NCBI GenBank assembly: GCA_027886175.1
Contig: JAJNNQ010000075.1
Coordinates: 86,936,501 to 87,000,500 of the forward strand
Length of the DNA: 64,000 nt
Source of the DNA: Phylloscopus collybita
Lineage: Eukaryota; Chordata; Aves; Passeriformes; Phylloscopidae
Direction: 5' to 3'
Shown here: piece after piece, positions 13,691 through 24,989 of the stretch
Numbering within the stretch: position 1 is the first letter of the stretch
How the letters are laid out: every line of letters starts with the position of its first letter
Notes under the pieces: generated by a model
Database searches by the model: none
What the model was told of the DNA's origin: nothing
What the model saw: the letters and a program-made list of their open reading frames with translations, nothing else
Translations under genes and position numbers: made by a program

Positions 13691-14745
13691 CTTATTGAGC
13701 TGCTAGGCTAGGTGGGCTGCTGTAGAGAGTCTAATAGATTTACAGGGATCTTCAGAATGAGTTGGAAATGAAATTCCTCCAGGCTTCCTACTCTCTAAGT
13801 CCAGTTCTAGAGGTGCTGAATGTAGGGTAGAGTGTAAAGAACCTGGAGTTGATACAGAAGGAGCAATCTGGTTTGTGCATGGCTAGTTCTCATGTCCTCG
13901 TGACTAGGGATGGTAGGCTGAGGTCAGTGAGCATTTTACTGATGGAGGTGTTTTACCTGAACACAAATCAGTTGAAGAACCACTAGCATTGCTCTCTGAC
14001 AGAGGAGCAGCCACAAAATTCATAGTTAAAGCCGGTTGAAGAATGTTTAGAATGTTCTTCCTGCAATTTTTTTTCCTGGGGAGATGTTTGTGGAGGGTTA
14101 TTTTATCTATTTTATTTTTTTTTCATTTTTCCATTGTGCTGCTTTAACTATAAACACGAAGCACGTTTTTGCCTGTGAATCATTGTCTGATTTGTCCCTG
14201 TTGTAATCCTGTGAACTGCTAAGATACTTTGACTGCATGATCGGTTACCTGAATTACATGATATTGATGGGTTTTTTTGTATCTGACAGCTTAAATGTAA
14301 TGAGTTGTATGTTCTGTAAGCCTTGAAGGTCTACTGGATCTGTCAGAATAATTTGATGTATGTTTTTTTCACTGGTTTCTTTGTTAAGACTTTTTCACCA
14401 GAAACATAGTATTCTGTAGTATTCATCCCAAAAGGATGGTAGAATTTTCCTTTTCCTTAGAAAAAGAATTTAAGTCACTGTGGAATATCATTCCAGTTTT
14501 TTCATCTGCCAACTGGAGTAGTGGGCCTCAAATTTGTTTACTGCAAGCGCTTGTGTGGAGGAAACTTTCCCCACACAAATGCTCACAAAAAGCAAGCTCA
14601 GTTAACATGTTTAAAATGAAATTCTATTTACAAAGCATGGCTGTTCTTTTCAGTGATAACTCAAGTGCTCTGTTTAAATTACGGTTCTTCAATTCTGTCC
14701 ACAAGTAGTCTTGAATGTGACTGTGGCAATGAGATGGAGAGAGAT
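13691..14745. other. Unique non-coding stretch
   Basis: AT-rich sequence with no gene or recognisable repeat. A 90-codon open frame at 14436-14708 has no domain and is probably fortuitous. Confidence 0.6.
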
Positions 14746-14747
14746 CT

Positions 14748-14898
14748 TCTTTTTTTTTTTTTTTGTGGTTTTTTTTTTTTTTTTTTTGTGGGTTTTTTTT
14801 TGTTTGGTTTGGTTTGGTTTGGTTTTGGGTGTCATGTTTTTTTTTGTTTTGGTTTGGTTTGGTTTTGTTTTTGTTTTTGGTTGTTTTGGTTTTTTTTG
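14748..14898. repeat. T-rich / (TTTGG)n low-complexity tract
   Basis: About 150 bases made almost only of T and G on the plus strand. Long T runs are broken by GTGG and by two series of TTTGG/GGTTT units near 14807-14826 and 14845-14863. The minus strand reads as CCAAA-rich DNA. Open frames across it, rich in Phe/Gly/Trp on one strand and in Lys/Asn/Pro/Thr on the other, are artefacts of the repeat. Confidence 0.9.
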
Positions 14899-15239
14899 GC
14901 CCATGGCTTGATTCATACATCATTGTTCCAAGGTCAGGAGCTAAGGTACAATTATCTCTGGACTTCTGGTGTCTGAGAAGGTAACACTACTTCAGAACAG
15001 CGCCAGGATCCAGCAGGTTTTGCAGGAGTATCAGGAAGTCGTGGCATGGGGAGGGCAGTGTATGTTACAGTAGGGGAGTTAAAGTAACTCAGGTGAAAGT
15101 GACAATTGTCCAGACAATCTAATTCCATCAAACTGGGAACCTGTGACACAGTTCTTAGTGGCGAAGGGGATAATGGAATGGATGGCCACCATGCAACTGC
15201 CGATCAATAATCGTCTTTAAAAAGTAAACACGGTCTCCT

Positions 15240-16075
15240 ACCACGTGTGACAATAACTGGAAATGATTCCTTGGCAGCCGTCTATTTGCTAACCCCAATG
15301 TGAGCTGTCGGAGCTCATCAGGGCTGGATGCGGGCGGGGTGCTGGGCTGTCTCCCCCGGATGCAGTCAGCTAGTTGGCTTATGAACAGCGTTCAGCAAAG
15401 AAACACCTCCCGGCCAGCTGTGCAGGGACGGTCGTCTCTTTTCGGGACACTACGAGGAAGCTCTCCACCTTTCAAAGCAACAAGGGTGACTTCATTTTCC
15501 CTTTTTTTTCAATTTATTTCACTGTGCTGTTTGGCTCCCCGGACGCGCGGGGCCGGTGCCGGCAGGTGGCAGTGTGGGCGTGCGGATGGCCCCGCGCCGG
15601 AAACGAGCCCCCCCCCCAAAATGGTGTTTTTTTTTTTTTTTTTTTTCTTTTGCCTCAAAAGCATTTATTAAGCGAGCCCTTCGCCGTGGGAGTGTCAGCC
15701 CGACAGGTTTCCTGAGAGAAGCCAGCAAAGCGCAGGTGCTGCTCTGCAAGTGCACGCTCCGAAACGGGGCTGAAAAGCCTCTCGAAGGAGAGGGGGGAAA
15801 GGAAAAGAGGGAGAAAAAAACCCCAAACAAACATATGTGTGCTATTCATTTATTCAGAGCCACGAACCCTGCCAATCATCTTTTACATCACTCGGTGCCT
15901 CGGGAAAAGCTGCTCAGAAACAATCTTTGTTACTCGAAAGAACCAGGCTTGTGCTTTTGTGCCACTTGGAGAAAGCATAAAACATTTTTGTCCCTTGTGA
16001 AACTCGGCACGCACAAATCGATTAGAAGATCTGAAACCTCTGACCCTTGCAGATTCGGACCAATCAAGGCTAAAT
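15240..16075. promoter_or_regulatory. CpG-rich segment, candidate promoter or regulatory CpG island
   Basis: By eye there are about 35 CpG dinucleotides between 15240 and 16060, ten of them within 15541-15600, while most of the window has only one every few hundred bases. Promoter-type motifs are a CACGTG E-box at 15242-15247, a GGGCGGGG GC box at 15332-15339, and CCAAT at 15872-15876 and 16060-16064. A run of 10 C (15608-15617) and a run of 20 T (15627-15646) interrupt the segment. Several open frames cross it, including one of 208 codons on the plus strand, but none shows a known domain; they reflect scarcity of stop codons in GC-rich DNA. Which strand would be transcribed, and for which gene, cannot be told from the sequence. 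Confidence 0.5.
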
Positions 16076-16279
16076 CCTCCCCTTACTTATTCTTTCTTGC
16101 ACTCACAAATAAAGTAAGCATAAAACAAAAACATGAGGAGGGGAAGAAGGAAAGAAGTCTGAACTGTCAGCCCAGGCTCTGAGAAGGGTTTGTCTCAGCT
16201 GTGTGGTTGTGCTGTATGGTTGTAAAGATGCTGTGTGTCAAAAGACCTTGAACAAAGTCAGTACAGGAGAAGCAGTTAA

Positions 16280-16326
16280 AACAAACAAACAAACACCCAA
16301 AAAACCAAACCAACCCAAAAACCAGC
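16280..16326. repeat. A/C-rich (AAAC)n-like tract
   Basis: Short low-complexity stretch of AAAC and CCAAA units on the plus strand, similar in composition to the minus strand of the tract at 14.8 kb. It is not the end of an identifiable element. Confidence 0.7.
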
Positions 16327-16649
16327 CACCTTTGTAGCTAACGAAAGCTTGTCTTTAACAGAAATGACACTGTCAGCATTAACAAAAGGGATGCAAGATC
16401 CTCCTTCCTGAAGGGAGATGACAGAACCCCCTGGAAGAGGCTAAGAACCCTGTCTCATGGGATGCCTCCGTGCACTTGGATTTTGCAGCAAGAGCCACAC
16501 TTTGGGAGGACAGGAGGGCTGCAAGTGCCACTCTGGCGGAGTGAATCATGAACACCAGACAATTCAGATCTCTTTTTTCTTTAGTGGGGCTAGGTGGAGG
16601 TTGTTAAAGCTTGATATAGCCACCCATACAAAGGAAGCAATTTAGAATG

Positions 16650-16860
16650 CCACTAAAAGGACATGTATTGATCCCACAAAATCCAAGAGCTATGCTGCAT
16701 ATTTTTGGTTATCATATATTGACATCTTATAGTTAGTTTACTTAAAAATGTTATTGCTTATAATTAGGGTGGGGTATATTCTCATTCAATTACTCAAGTA
16801 ATTAGGGTCATAGCTAGTCTTATGCTATACCTTTCATGCTCCAGTGATCTTTATTCTCCA
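16650..16860. promoter_or_regulatory. Homeodomain-motif-rich AT segment beside the CpG island
   Basis: Several TAATTA/TAATTAG-like cores lie close together: ataattaggg near 16760, caattactc near 16787 and gtaattaggg near 16799. They sit within 1 kb of the CpG-rich segment. Dense TAAT cores are typical of developmental enhancers, but AT-rich DNA gives them by chance as well. The call is an inference from motif density and position only. Confidence 0.2.
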
Positions 16861-18815
16861 GTTCAATACCTATTGAGCTGGGACAACTGCCTTTCAACTT
16901 GGTTTGCCTAAAAGCCACATTAGCCCTTAACCCCAGGTTATCTAATACTGAGATAAAACAGAGGTCTTAGTTGTGATGCAAAATTTTCTCCTTATAAATT
17001 TCTGAAAGAGACAAGACCTGGCACCTTTGCTAACTAGGAACTATGCGGTGCATTGTACTCCCTCTTATTTCTTGTTAATTGCTGTCTTCACTTTCCATGG
17101 GGAAAGTGTTTGTGGAGTTATAAAAACATTAACAAGCCTTCCGAGATACTCTAGATCTTTCCTCTGGACCAGCCTGGGGTCATATACCAAAAGCACTCAC
17201 AGCATAGAACTGTTTTTGGGCCTCTTAATGCTTTTATCAGCCCCTGCCAAGAGGAAGGAATTTGCCCCTTGGGGGAGGATTCTCTCTGCCACGCCTGTGT
17301 TGTGGATTTGGGGATTTTTTTGTGAAGCCTGTCAGTGAAACTCACCTCTTAGTGAGCTCATGATGTGAGGGTAAGGTGGGATGGAAGATATCCTATTATA
17401 CTTTGCAGACAAGCTCGTAATAAATGCTTTCTCACTTGTTGTTTGTTGTTTTTATTTTTCTTTGTTCATTTGTTGTTTTTTGTTTGTTTTAGTTTTATCC
17501 ATTATAGGTCTTCCCATTTCATAGTTTTTGAAATGTCAGGTTTTCAGTGAATAGCTTTTGCAGGAATCAGAATTTCAAAATGTCTTTTGCTGTATTCTAA
17601 GTCGCATGATCTGGGACTATTTGAGAGTCATCTAGAAAGTCTAGTGCAACGTGGGAAAAATAATCCTGGGCTTGAATCTTTGCATCATTCTCCATTTAAG
17701 GCTAGTGGGGATGGGGAGCTGTGCTAGAGGAAAACCAATTACTTTAAAATACTGAATATCCATGAAATCAATATTGTTCACTGTCCGTGTGTACTTAGAG
17801 AATTAGAGTCAGTTAATAAGTTTTGCATGTATGGTTCTGAGGGTCAATTTTTTTTTTTTTTCTTTTTGTCTGAGTTATCCAACTTCTGCCCTTGACAGGA
17901 ATAGACTGCACAGGAGGTTCTTAACCAGCAGCCAAAATAGGGACTCACGTGTTTTTGTAAGGTTAGTTATACATCTGTTTTGGGTAAAATTGTTGCAGGA
18001 ATGGAATTTGACCCATAGCATTGAGCTCTTTGTGTGACTTGTTTGGGCTGCGCTTACAATTTGGTTTTGTTTATGTTAATCTGTAAATTCTCAAAAGAAA
18101 AATTACCTGAATCATACAGATCACTTGTCTGTTTTTCTGTCTGCCGGATGAAATCTGAAAATAAGAGGAAAAAAACATTGGTATTTGATCATGGCCATGA
18201 AGGAGACAAAAGATCTTGGATTCTGTGTATGGAAAGCTTTTCTTATTCCTTTTAGTGATGGGCTAGTCTCCAAAAACCTGTGAAGTGTTCAGTTTGCATA
18301 AACAATCAAATGTCTGGATGTTTATCTGAGGCTTTTCTGTGGCTCTTTGGGGTGGAAAGTGGTTTGGGAGACTTAAGAAAATGAGCTCTTTGTGCTCTTT
18401 GCATTTGGTGTGGTCAGGAGTACCACAAGAACAGGTTTTTTCCCAGTCATTTGGCATTTTAACTTCCTGTTCTGGTTCCACCTCAAGATGACTGATACTG
18501 AAGCAAAGGAAAGGATCTTAAGGGTCGCATTGTGAAGAGAGAAACTACAAATAATTAAAAAATTAAATTTCTGTCTTGCCTTACCTTAAATGACAAAGTC
18601 CATCTTCAAAATTTTGTCTGTGAAGGGATTCCTTATGCCCAAGGGGATTTTTTCCTATAATGAAATAGCTGGGTTGTTGCTCTGGCTAGCCAGGTCAGGA
18701 CTTGAGTGGTAGATGAAACATGATGTTACTCTCTTTATTTTTCAATTTATTTTTCAGTTTACATTTCAAATTTTACTCTGTTCTATTCTTACTGATATCT
18801 TTATCTTTAAAGATA
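16861..18815. other. Unique AT-rich non-coding stretch
   Basis: No recognisable gene or repeat family. A T-rich stretch lies at 17441-17490 and a T run near 17850-17861. Open frames of up to 103 codons have no identifiable domain. Confidence 0.6.
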
Positions 18816-18817
18816 CT

Positions 18818-18841
18818 GGGAGGTGGGGGGGAGGTGGAGGG
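18818..18841 (+). other. Predicted G-quadruplex motif
   Basis: G tracts of at least three are separated by loops of 4, 1 and 7 bases: GGG at 18818-18820, a run of seven G at 18825-18831 counted as two tracts with a one-base loop, and GGG at 18839-18841. This satisfies the usual G3+ N1-7 pattern on the plus strand. Whether it forms in vivo is unknown. Confidence 0.6.
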
Positions 18842-21800
18842 TTGAGTCTTGAATCTTTAAAAAAACCCAAAAAACTCAAACCCAAACAACAGTGGGTGGT
18901 CAGTTTCAAGCTGGACTGGTTATGTGGCAAGATTATTATTTTACCCCAGTGGATTTGCAGACTCTTAGTTTTGTTCACTCATTTTGAACTAAAATAGCTC
19001 TGTTAAAAAAAAAAAAAAATCAGTTACAAATCCCCATTTCCTGATGGGTTGGATTACCTAAACTGCAGGACATTGTAGGGATATCTTTACACTGCCTGGC
19101 TTTTGGTTTGATAGCTCAGAAGTTGTGGTGCTGCTCTGAATCTGCGAGGTCCAGCTTTGAGCCAGTTTGAGGACCTTGTCAAGCTGGCTGTGGGAAGCTG
19201 GATGATGTAAGTCAGCTTTGGCTCACAGGTGGAAAGCACCTTCCAGGTGCACAGGAAGGGCTGTTTGTGAGGCAATACTGAAGGGCTGCAGAGATGACCT
19301 AAGCAGGGTGAGCATCTGACAGGGTGGGTGAGACGTCCTGAGCTGCAGAAAACTTTGGAGGGGTTCTCTAAACCACCCCTGTGGATACAAGCCTCTCTGA
19401 ATTGCATCTCATTAAAGGATTCTTAGGCATACACAGATATAAAGTAGGCTAGATATATTTCCCATGAAGAGCAGTGTCTAGGCATTAGGAGATGATCCAT
19501 AAATTAGGTACACAGCAGTGAACACCAAGCAGTCTACCACTGCACACCAGAATGCAGCCAGCCTGTTTCAAATCAGTTTGTATTATCAGTGAAAATCTTT
19601 TTGGCACTTGTTCATTACCCTTTTTAAGCCAAAGGAGATTATCCACTGTTTCCTTTAATGTCATCTGTTTGGTTTATGAAGAATGACTCGAGGAAGTTTT
19701 TTTTCTAATTGAAAACAAACAGTCTGCTTACACATGGATTTGTCTGTCCTGGGGAGCCTGCACACATCAGGTGTTGCAAGAGTGGAAATGATTTTCAAAG
19801 TCAAGCAGAAGAAAGAGAAACAAATGTCTTCTAGGAAGCCGTGGCTGTTGATAACTTTTCATCTCTAACCTGTTGTAAAGATCTGAATGAAAATTAGAGT
19901 AATTTTACAGTGTGCTGAGGTAGTAAACTATTAGTTAGTTAGCCCTGGGTTCCTCTCTAATTGGTAGAAAAAGTTGTATTACCCCAAAGCACCTTGGGCA
20001 GGAGCCTGCTTTGTGGTCCTATGAAGTGAATAATGATTTCTCCTGCTGACAAATGGCCTGACTGTGCTGCCCAAAGTTAGGCTGTGCATGCTCCCTTCAT
20101 GTCCCCCTGTTCTGTGCAGTAAACAACAGTTCAATTTTGTTTGTACAGAACTGATTCTTCTTGTCATCACAAATTTCTTTCTCTTGGGTAGAATGTACTT
20201 CCAAAATGCAGTTTGAGTGTTTTCCAGCTCTTACAGTTGTATAAAAATTTCAAATAAAGAAATAATTGGTAAGAAGACACATAGCTTAGTGGTGAGCAGG
20301 GTAGGAACAGCTTTTACAATAATGATACCAACCAGCTCGAGTTCACATTGGCTCAATTATGCTGTTAAGATGCTTCTTCAACTTCGTGTATGTTGGCCCA
20401 CATGAAGGGGGGCTGATTATAACTGAGGCACTGAGGTTTAGTTGATGCTTCATATGATACAAAATGTACCTAATCTGTGTAAAATTCACAAAAGAAGATA
20501 CCCACCAAGCTCTAGGAAACTGATGAAAAAAAATTACAACGGGTTATGGGATGTTGTTCCTAGTTGTTAAAAAACCTCAGTCATTTTCAGAAGCACTGGC
20601 AACTGGTGTAATAAACACCCATGGGACCTAGATAAGTGTTTATTGGGGTGCTTGTTAAACTAAGAGGCCTTTGCAACCTGGGAATAAGGAGGACACATCT
20701 AGTTTGAAATGAACATTTGCACATAACATTCTTAAGGACATTACCTTATATGGACCAATGTTTAAAGCATATTTTAAAAGTAAAACAGTAGACAAATGAA
20801 CAACAGATAAGTGCATACTTACATGTTGAATGCAGTATGGTGGACTGAAAGAATCAAGGAAGTCTGAGGCAAGATTTATATGGACTGGACAGGTCAGGGA
20901 GAGGACAGTTCCTGATATTAAGTATGTTATAAGTGAGGTGAGTGGATAGGAATTTCTACAATATTGTTACAGTCGATTTTTTTATTGTTACATGAGCTTT
21001 CTGCACATGTGTATAATGTATATGTATACATAAATAAAGTTATATATATAGGTAGAATATAGCTCACATGCTCTTCTAAAATCTTGTGTCAGTGACGAGA
21101 TCAAACTTACTCAGCAGCATATCCCTCCTTCACTGCTAAGAGTGTTGCAGACCTCTTAATATCAAAAATTCTTGGTGAATGTATCAGGCCTGTGGTGGTA
21201 GGACACCATAAGTTGCCTGCTTCTGCATTTCAGTGTTACATAGTGTAATCAATAAGGGTACTACTTCTTGTGTGGTCTTAGAGGCAGTTAAAAATATATG
21301 AAAAAAAAAAATTAGTGAAATTTGAGTTGTTTTCATTTGGCAGCATTAGAGTTTTCATATGTTATTTTAAATGTAAAATGTAATTCTAATGGTGATTTTA
21401 AAAAATCAATTTAGAAATTTTCATAGAAAAATGGGAAATAAGTCTGAGAAGTATTAAGAAGTAAAATCAAGTTTATCTGTGTTGGTTTTGACAGATATTT
21501 GTCTAACATCCCAATGAAAACTTCCAGCTGAAGATTCCACAGTCACTCTAGGCAGCGTCTTTTAAGGCTTAACTGTTCCTACTATTAGAAAGTTTTCACT
21601 GTTTTCTGAATTTCACCTGCTGAAATATAAGTATCTTATATAAGTGTCTACTTTTACTGCCAAAGTGCACAAGTAGAATGGATTATTCCCCTCCTATTTG
21701 CAAAAGTCTTTCCTTCTCCTTTACTATATAAAATACGTTCCTATTTTTTTTTTTTTTTCTAATAAATTCTGGGCATTTGATGTACATGTTCCTGTTTGCT

Positions 21801-24800
21801 ACAAGGGCTGCAGTGCATGTGGTTTAGTCATGTTATCCTAAACATTATATTCTTCTGTATATTTCTGTGGTGTTGCTTTTCCCACTCCCCTTGCAGACCG
21901 ATCCACAGTCGGTTCCTGCAGTGATTTTGCTCGCAGTTCCTTTCTAAACTGCCATAATACTGTATTCCCAAGGCATCAATAAATCTGATGTATTTTGACT
22001 ATTTATCTTGCAGGCAATAAATATCTGTTTACAAAGTGTGTTTCGTGAATTCGCTCAAATTACATTTGGGCTGCTGCAATCTTGGAAGAAAAAAAAAGAG
22101 GCGTTAAAGGTTTGATGTGGGAGAACATTGCATTTAACTTCAGGGGAGAGCTAAACTTGTGATTCTGTCATCAGAGGTGAAACAGCAGAGCCCTATTTCT
22201 TGCTAACGTTAAACCATTTATTCTTATTTACCTGTCATTTTTATTACAGGCATTCAGTCTGATGCTCATGACAAAAAAGTTCAGACATGCTTCAAAATGA
22301 ATTCGTTGCATACCAAGTGTAGAAAACTATACTTTATGGATGGTAGCTGGAGGTGACTTGTGGTTTACCACTGATTATAAATTATTTAAAGGGAAATATA
22401 TATATAATTGATATTCAGAGCAGATAGTGTCAGTATTTTTTGGAACATACTCTCATCTCTGGGTTTTTTTTGTGGCTATAAGCATGTGGATTAACCCAGG
22501 CATGTGTCACTTTCTACCTTGGTGGGCCCAGCAGCTCTGCATTTACACTTGATCTGTCAAACTGCTAGTTCTGCAAATATTTTTAGAAACAGTGTTAAGT
22601 TATAATTGGGAGTATACATTTTTTACTAATGAGTTGACATGATGAAAAATAAATTCTTACTCTCTAATAACATAGTATTTCCTCTAAGGAAAAGGGTAGT
22701 TCCTTAAACAGGTAATGTAAATAGGACTTAGGCAAATGCTGCACATGTATATAAGAAGGCAAATTTCTGAACCTGTAAGTAGTCTCAGCATAAATCCATC
22801 CCTCTCTTGCCTTCATCCATAGTAGCAGACAACATTGGTATTCACAAGTATTCCTACACCTAACCTGCTTTGATCCTTTTGAATATACACCCTAAGATTC
22901 TTCTGGCAGTTACCACATTTAAGTTTTTTACTGTCTGCCCATCCTCAGCTGAGCAAGTGCAGCAACTTGTGCCAAACCCATAATAAGAAAAACCAGTATT
23001 TGTAGTGTGATCTTGAGCTATGGCCCTTGTTCATGGTCTGGGGAACCACTGCATATGGTGGACACAAAATGTTCATCTTCATGTTTTCCCCTGTGGTCAT
23101 GAGAGGAGATTTTTGCGTTTGTTTTGGTTCTGTAGAGTACAAATTGCATTATTGCCTAATGCTAGGTGTGTACTTTCCCTTCAACTTCATGGCAATAAAT
23201 GAATAAAACCAAGTAATTTTACTGCATAGCAACAAAATATGTGTCCAATGGTCTTTTGAACACTGTACTCCCATGCAGCTCTGCCAGCCATCAGAGCTAA
23301 GGTGTTCTGCTGCTAAGATCAAAGTGGAAAGTTGGGCTTTAGCCACAGTTCACAATGTCTCTGTTATCTCAGAAATAAGAGAAGAGTTGATATTTTCAGC
23401 CTGCAAAGTTTTTATATTGAAGTTTAGGGAATGATACATGATCAAGGACTGTGTAGTGTTGAACTTAGAGAAATTTGTGTTTAGTATATAAAGCAACACT
23501 CCTGTTTAAGCATGAAATCTGAACTTCAAGCAGAAAATAAAGCAAAACCCTGAGAATGTGTTGAATACTTCATGTAGGGTGGTGCATGGTCCAGGTTGTG
23601 AACTTCTCTGCTGAGGCTACCTGAGTTGGGCAAATGTGCCTTTGCTGCTGGATGTTTCAGGTCCATGCTGCTGCCTGTGTGCTGGCAAGATAAGACTATA
23701 AGTGGGTCTGGAGGATTTGACGCACCTCAGGTTACAAAGCAGAGCAGTGGTGTTGAGAAAAATAGGATACCAAACACATACTCAAGATACTGCTTAACAA
23801 ATAAAATCTTTATGATTCCTCATTTCTGCCAGAAAACATGCATGATATTTTATCTGCAACCTGGTTAGTTTTTATATCTAGCTAATGTCCTAACAAAATA
23901 AGAGAAACATTCAATGTGTAGTGATCCTTTTGCTTACAGTGCTGATTTTAAGTCCTTTAGGTTTTGGCACTCCAGTGTGACACAGTTAGACATCATCTGG
24001 CCTTTATTACATGATTATCAGGGTCACTGGAAGTGATTTTAATGAGCCACTGAGTGTCACTAGTCACTATGGAATGTTTTGAGAACATATGTGCGAGACA
24101 AGGATCTGGACAAATAATTTTGGAACAAATTACCTGTAACCTCTAAATCCACTTAAGTGTTGAAATGGAATAAATACTGCTAGGTTGGTTGCTGCATTTC
24201 TGGTGCTGACCTTGGGAAGTTTAACATGCAACTGCATTTAAACCATAATAAATTAGTCTGTTCTGTGTTTTCCAAGTTCCAGCACAATAATGGGATCCCA
24301 TTATTTCAGAAGTTCTAATGCAACAGCAATAAAAAGTAATCAATACCATAAGGGAATCTGCTAATTAAATAAAATGTAGAGCATCTGTGAATATTCAGAT
24401 AGTGTTTTGACCATATATATTTTCAAAAACTGATTATAACTGTTGGGGAAAATATGTCACAAAAAAAAAAAAGGGAGGGAAGTAGTTTACAGAAAATGAG
24501 TATGATGCTGAGAGCTGCTTGGAGCTCTCTTATGAGTTAGGTTCAAAACATGTCTGATGAGATATGTTATTCCCTAGTCAGGTAACTCAGCAGTAACAGG
24601 CCACAGAGCATCCTCTTGGGCATATTTTTGACAAAGTAAATGGACCCTTCTTAACAGTCGCTTCAAGTATTCAGAAATGAGATTTTGGCACTTTTTCTCC
24701 ATCATCAGACCTTCCTGCTTTGTAAGGTCTATGTGCCTTCCCATGAGATGCAGATGTAATGAGGTATCCCTTGTATCCTTGTGATATCAAGTGTTATACC

Positions 24801-24960
24801 TTGTCCAGATTAACTGATATGTCACTGTCACTGAGAATGCTGTGATATATCATGCTGAGACAGGCATGTGCTACATGTGCTACATATCATGAAATCCATG
24901 GAAACCCAGCATTCAGTCAATATAGTGTCAATACTGCCTTGTCTCATGGTGTGCTTCATT
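18842..24960. other. Unique AT-rich non-coding stretch
   Basis: No gene, RNA gene or defined transposon is recognised. Simple tracts are an A run near 19004-19019, alternating TA/TG sequence near 21010-21050, and 15 T at 21744-21758. The patch at 19090-19400 is somewhat GC-richer and holds a 106-codon minus-strand frame with no recognisable domain. The patch at about 21950-22120 has a mixed-motif, enhancer-like look (listed among the findings). Confidence 0.6.
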
Positions 24961-24964
24961 ATAC

Positions 24965-24986
24965 TTTTTTTTTTTTTTTTTTTTTT
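24965..24986. repeat. Poly(T) tract, 22 T
   Basis: An uninterrupted run of 22 T with no recognisable retroposon body attached. Confidence 0.9.
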
Positions 24987-24989
24987 CAC

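Noticed and set aside
14800..14870. TTTGG repeats considered as telomere-like sequence
   Set aside because: The unit is not TTAGGG, and similar T/G-rich tracts occur elsewhere in the window.
14624..14984. Overlapping frames rich in Phe/Gly/Trp or Lys/Asn/Pro
   Set aside because: Direct translation of a T/G-rich simple repeat.
15556..16182. 208-codon plus-strand open frame across the CpG-rich segment
   Set aside because: It runs through C10 and T20 homopolymers and is rich in Phe, Lys and Arg from composition. It has no recognisable domain, and stop codons are simply rare in this GC-rich DNA.
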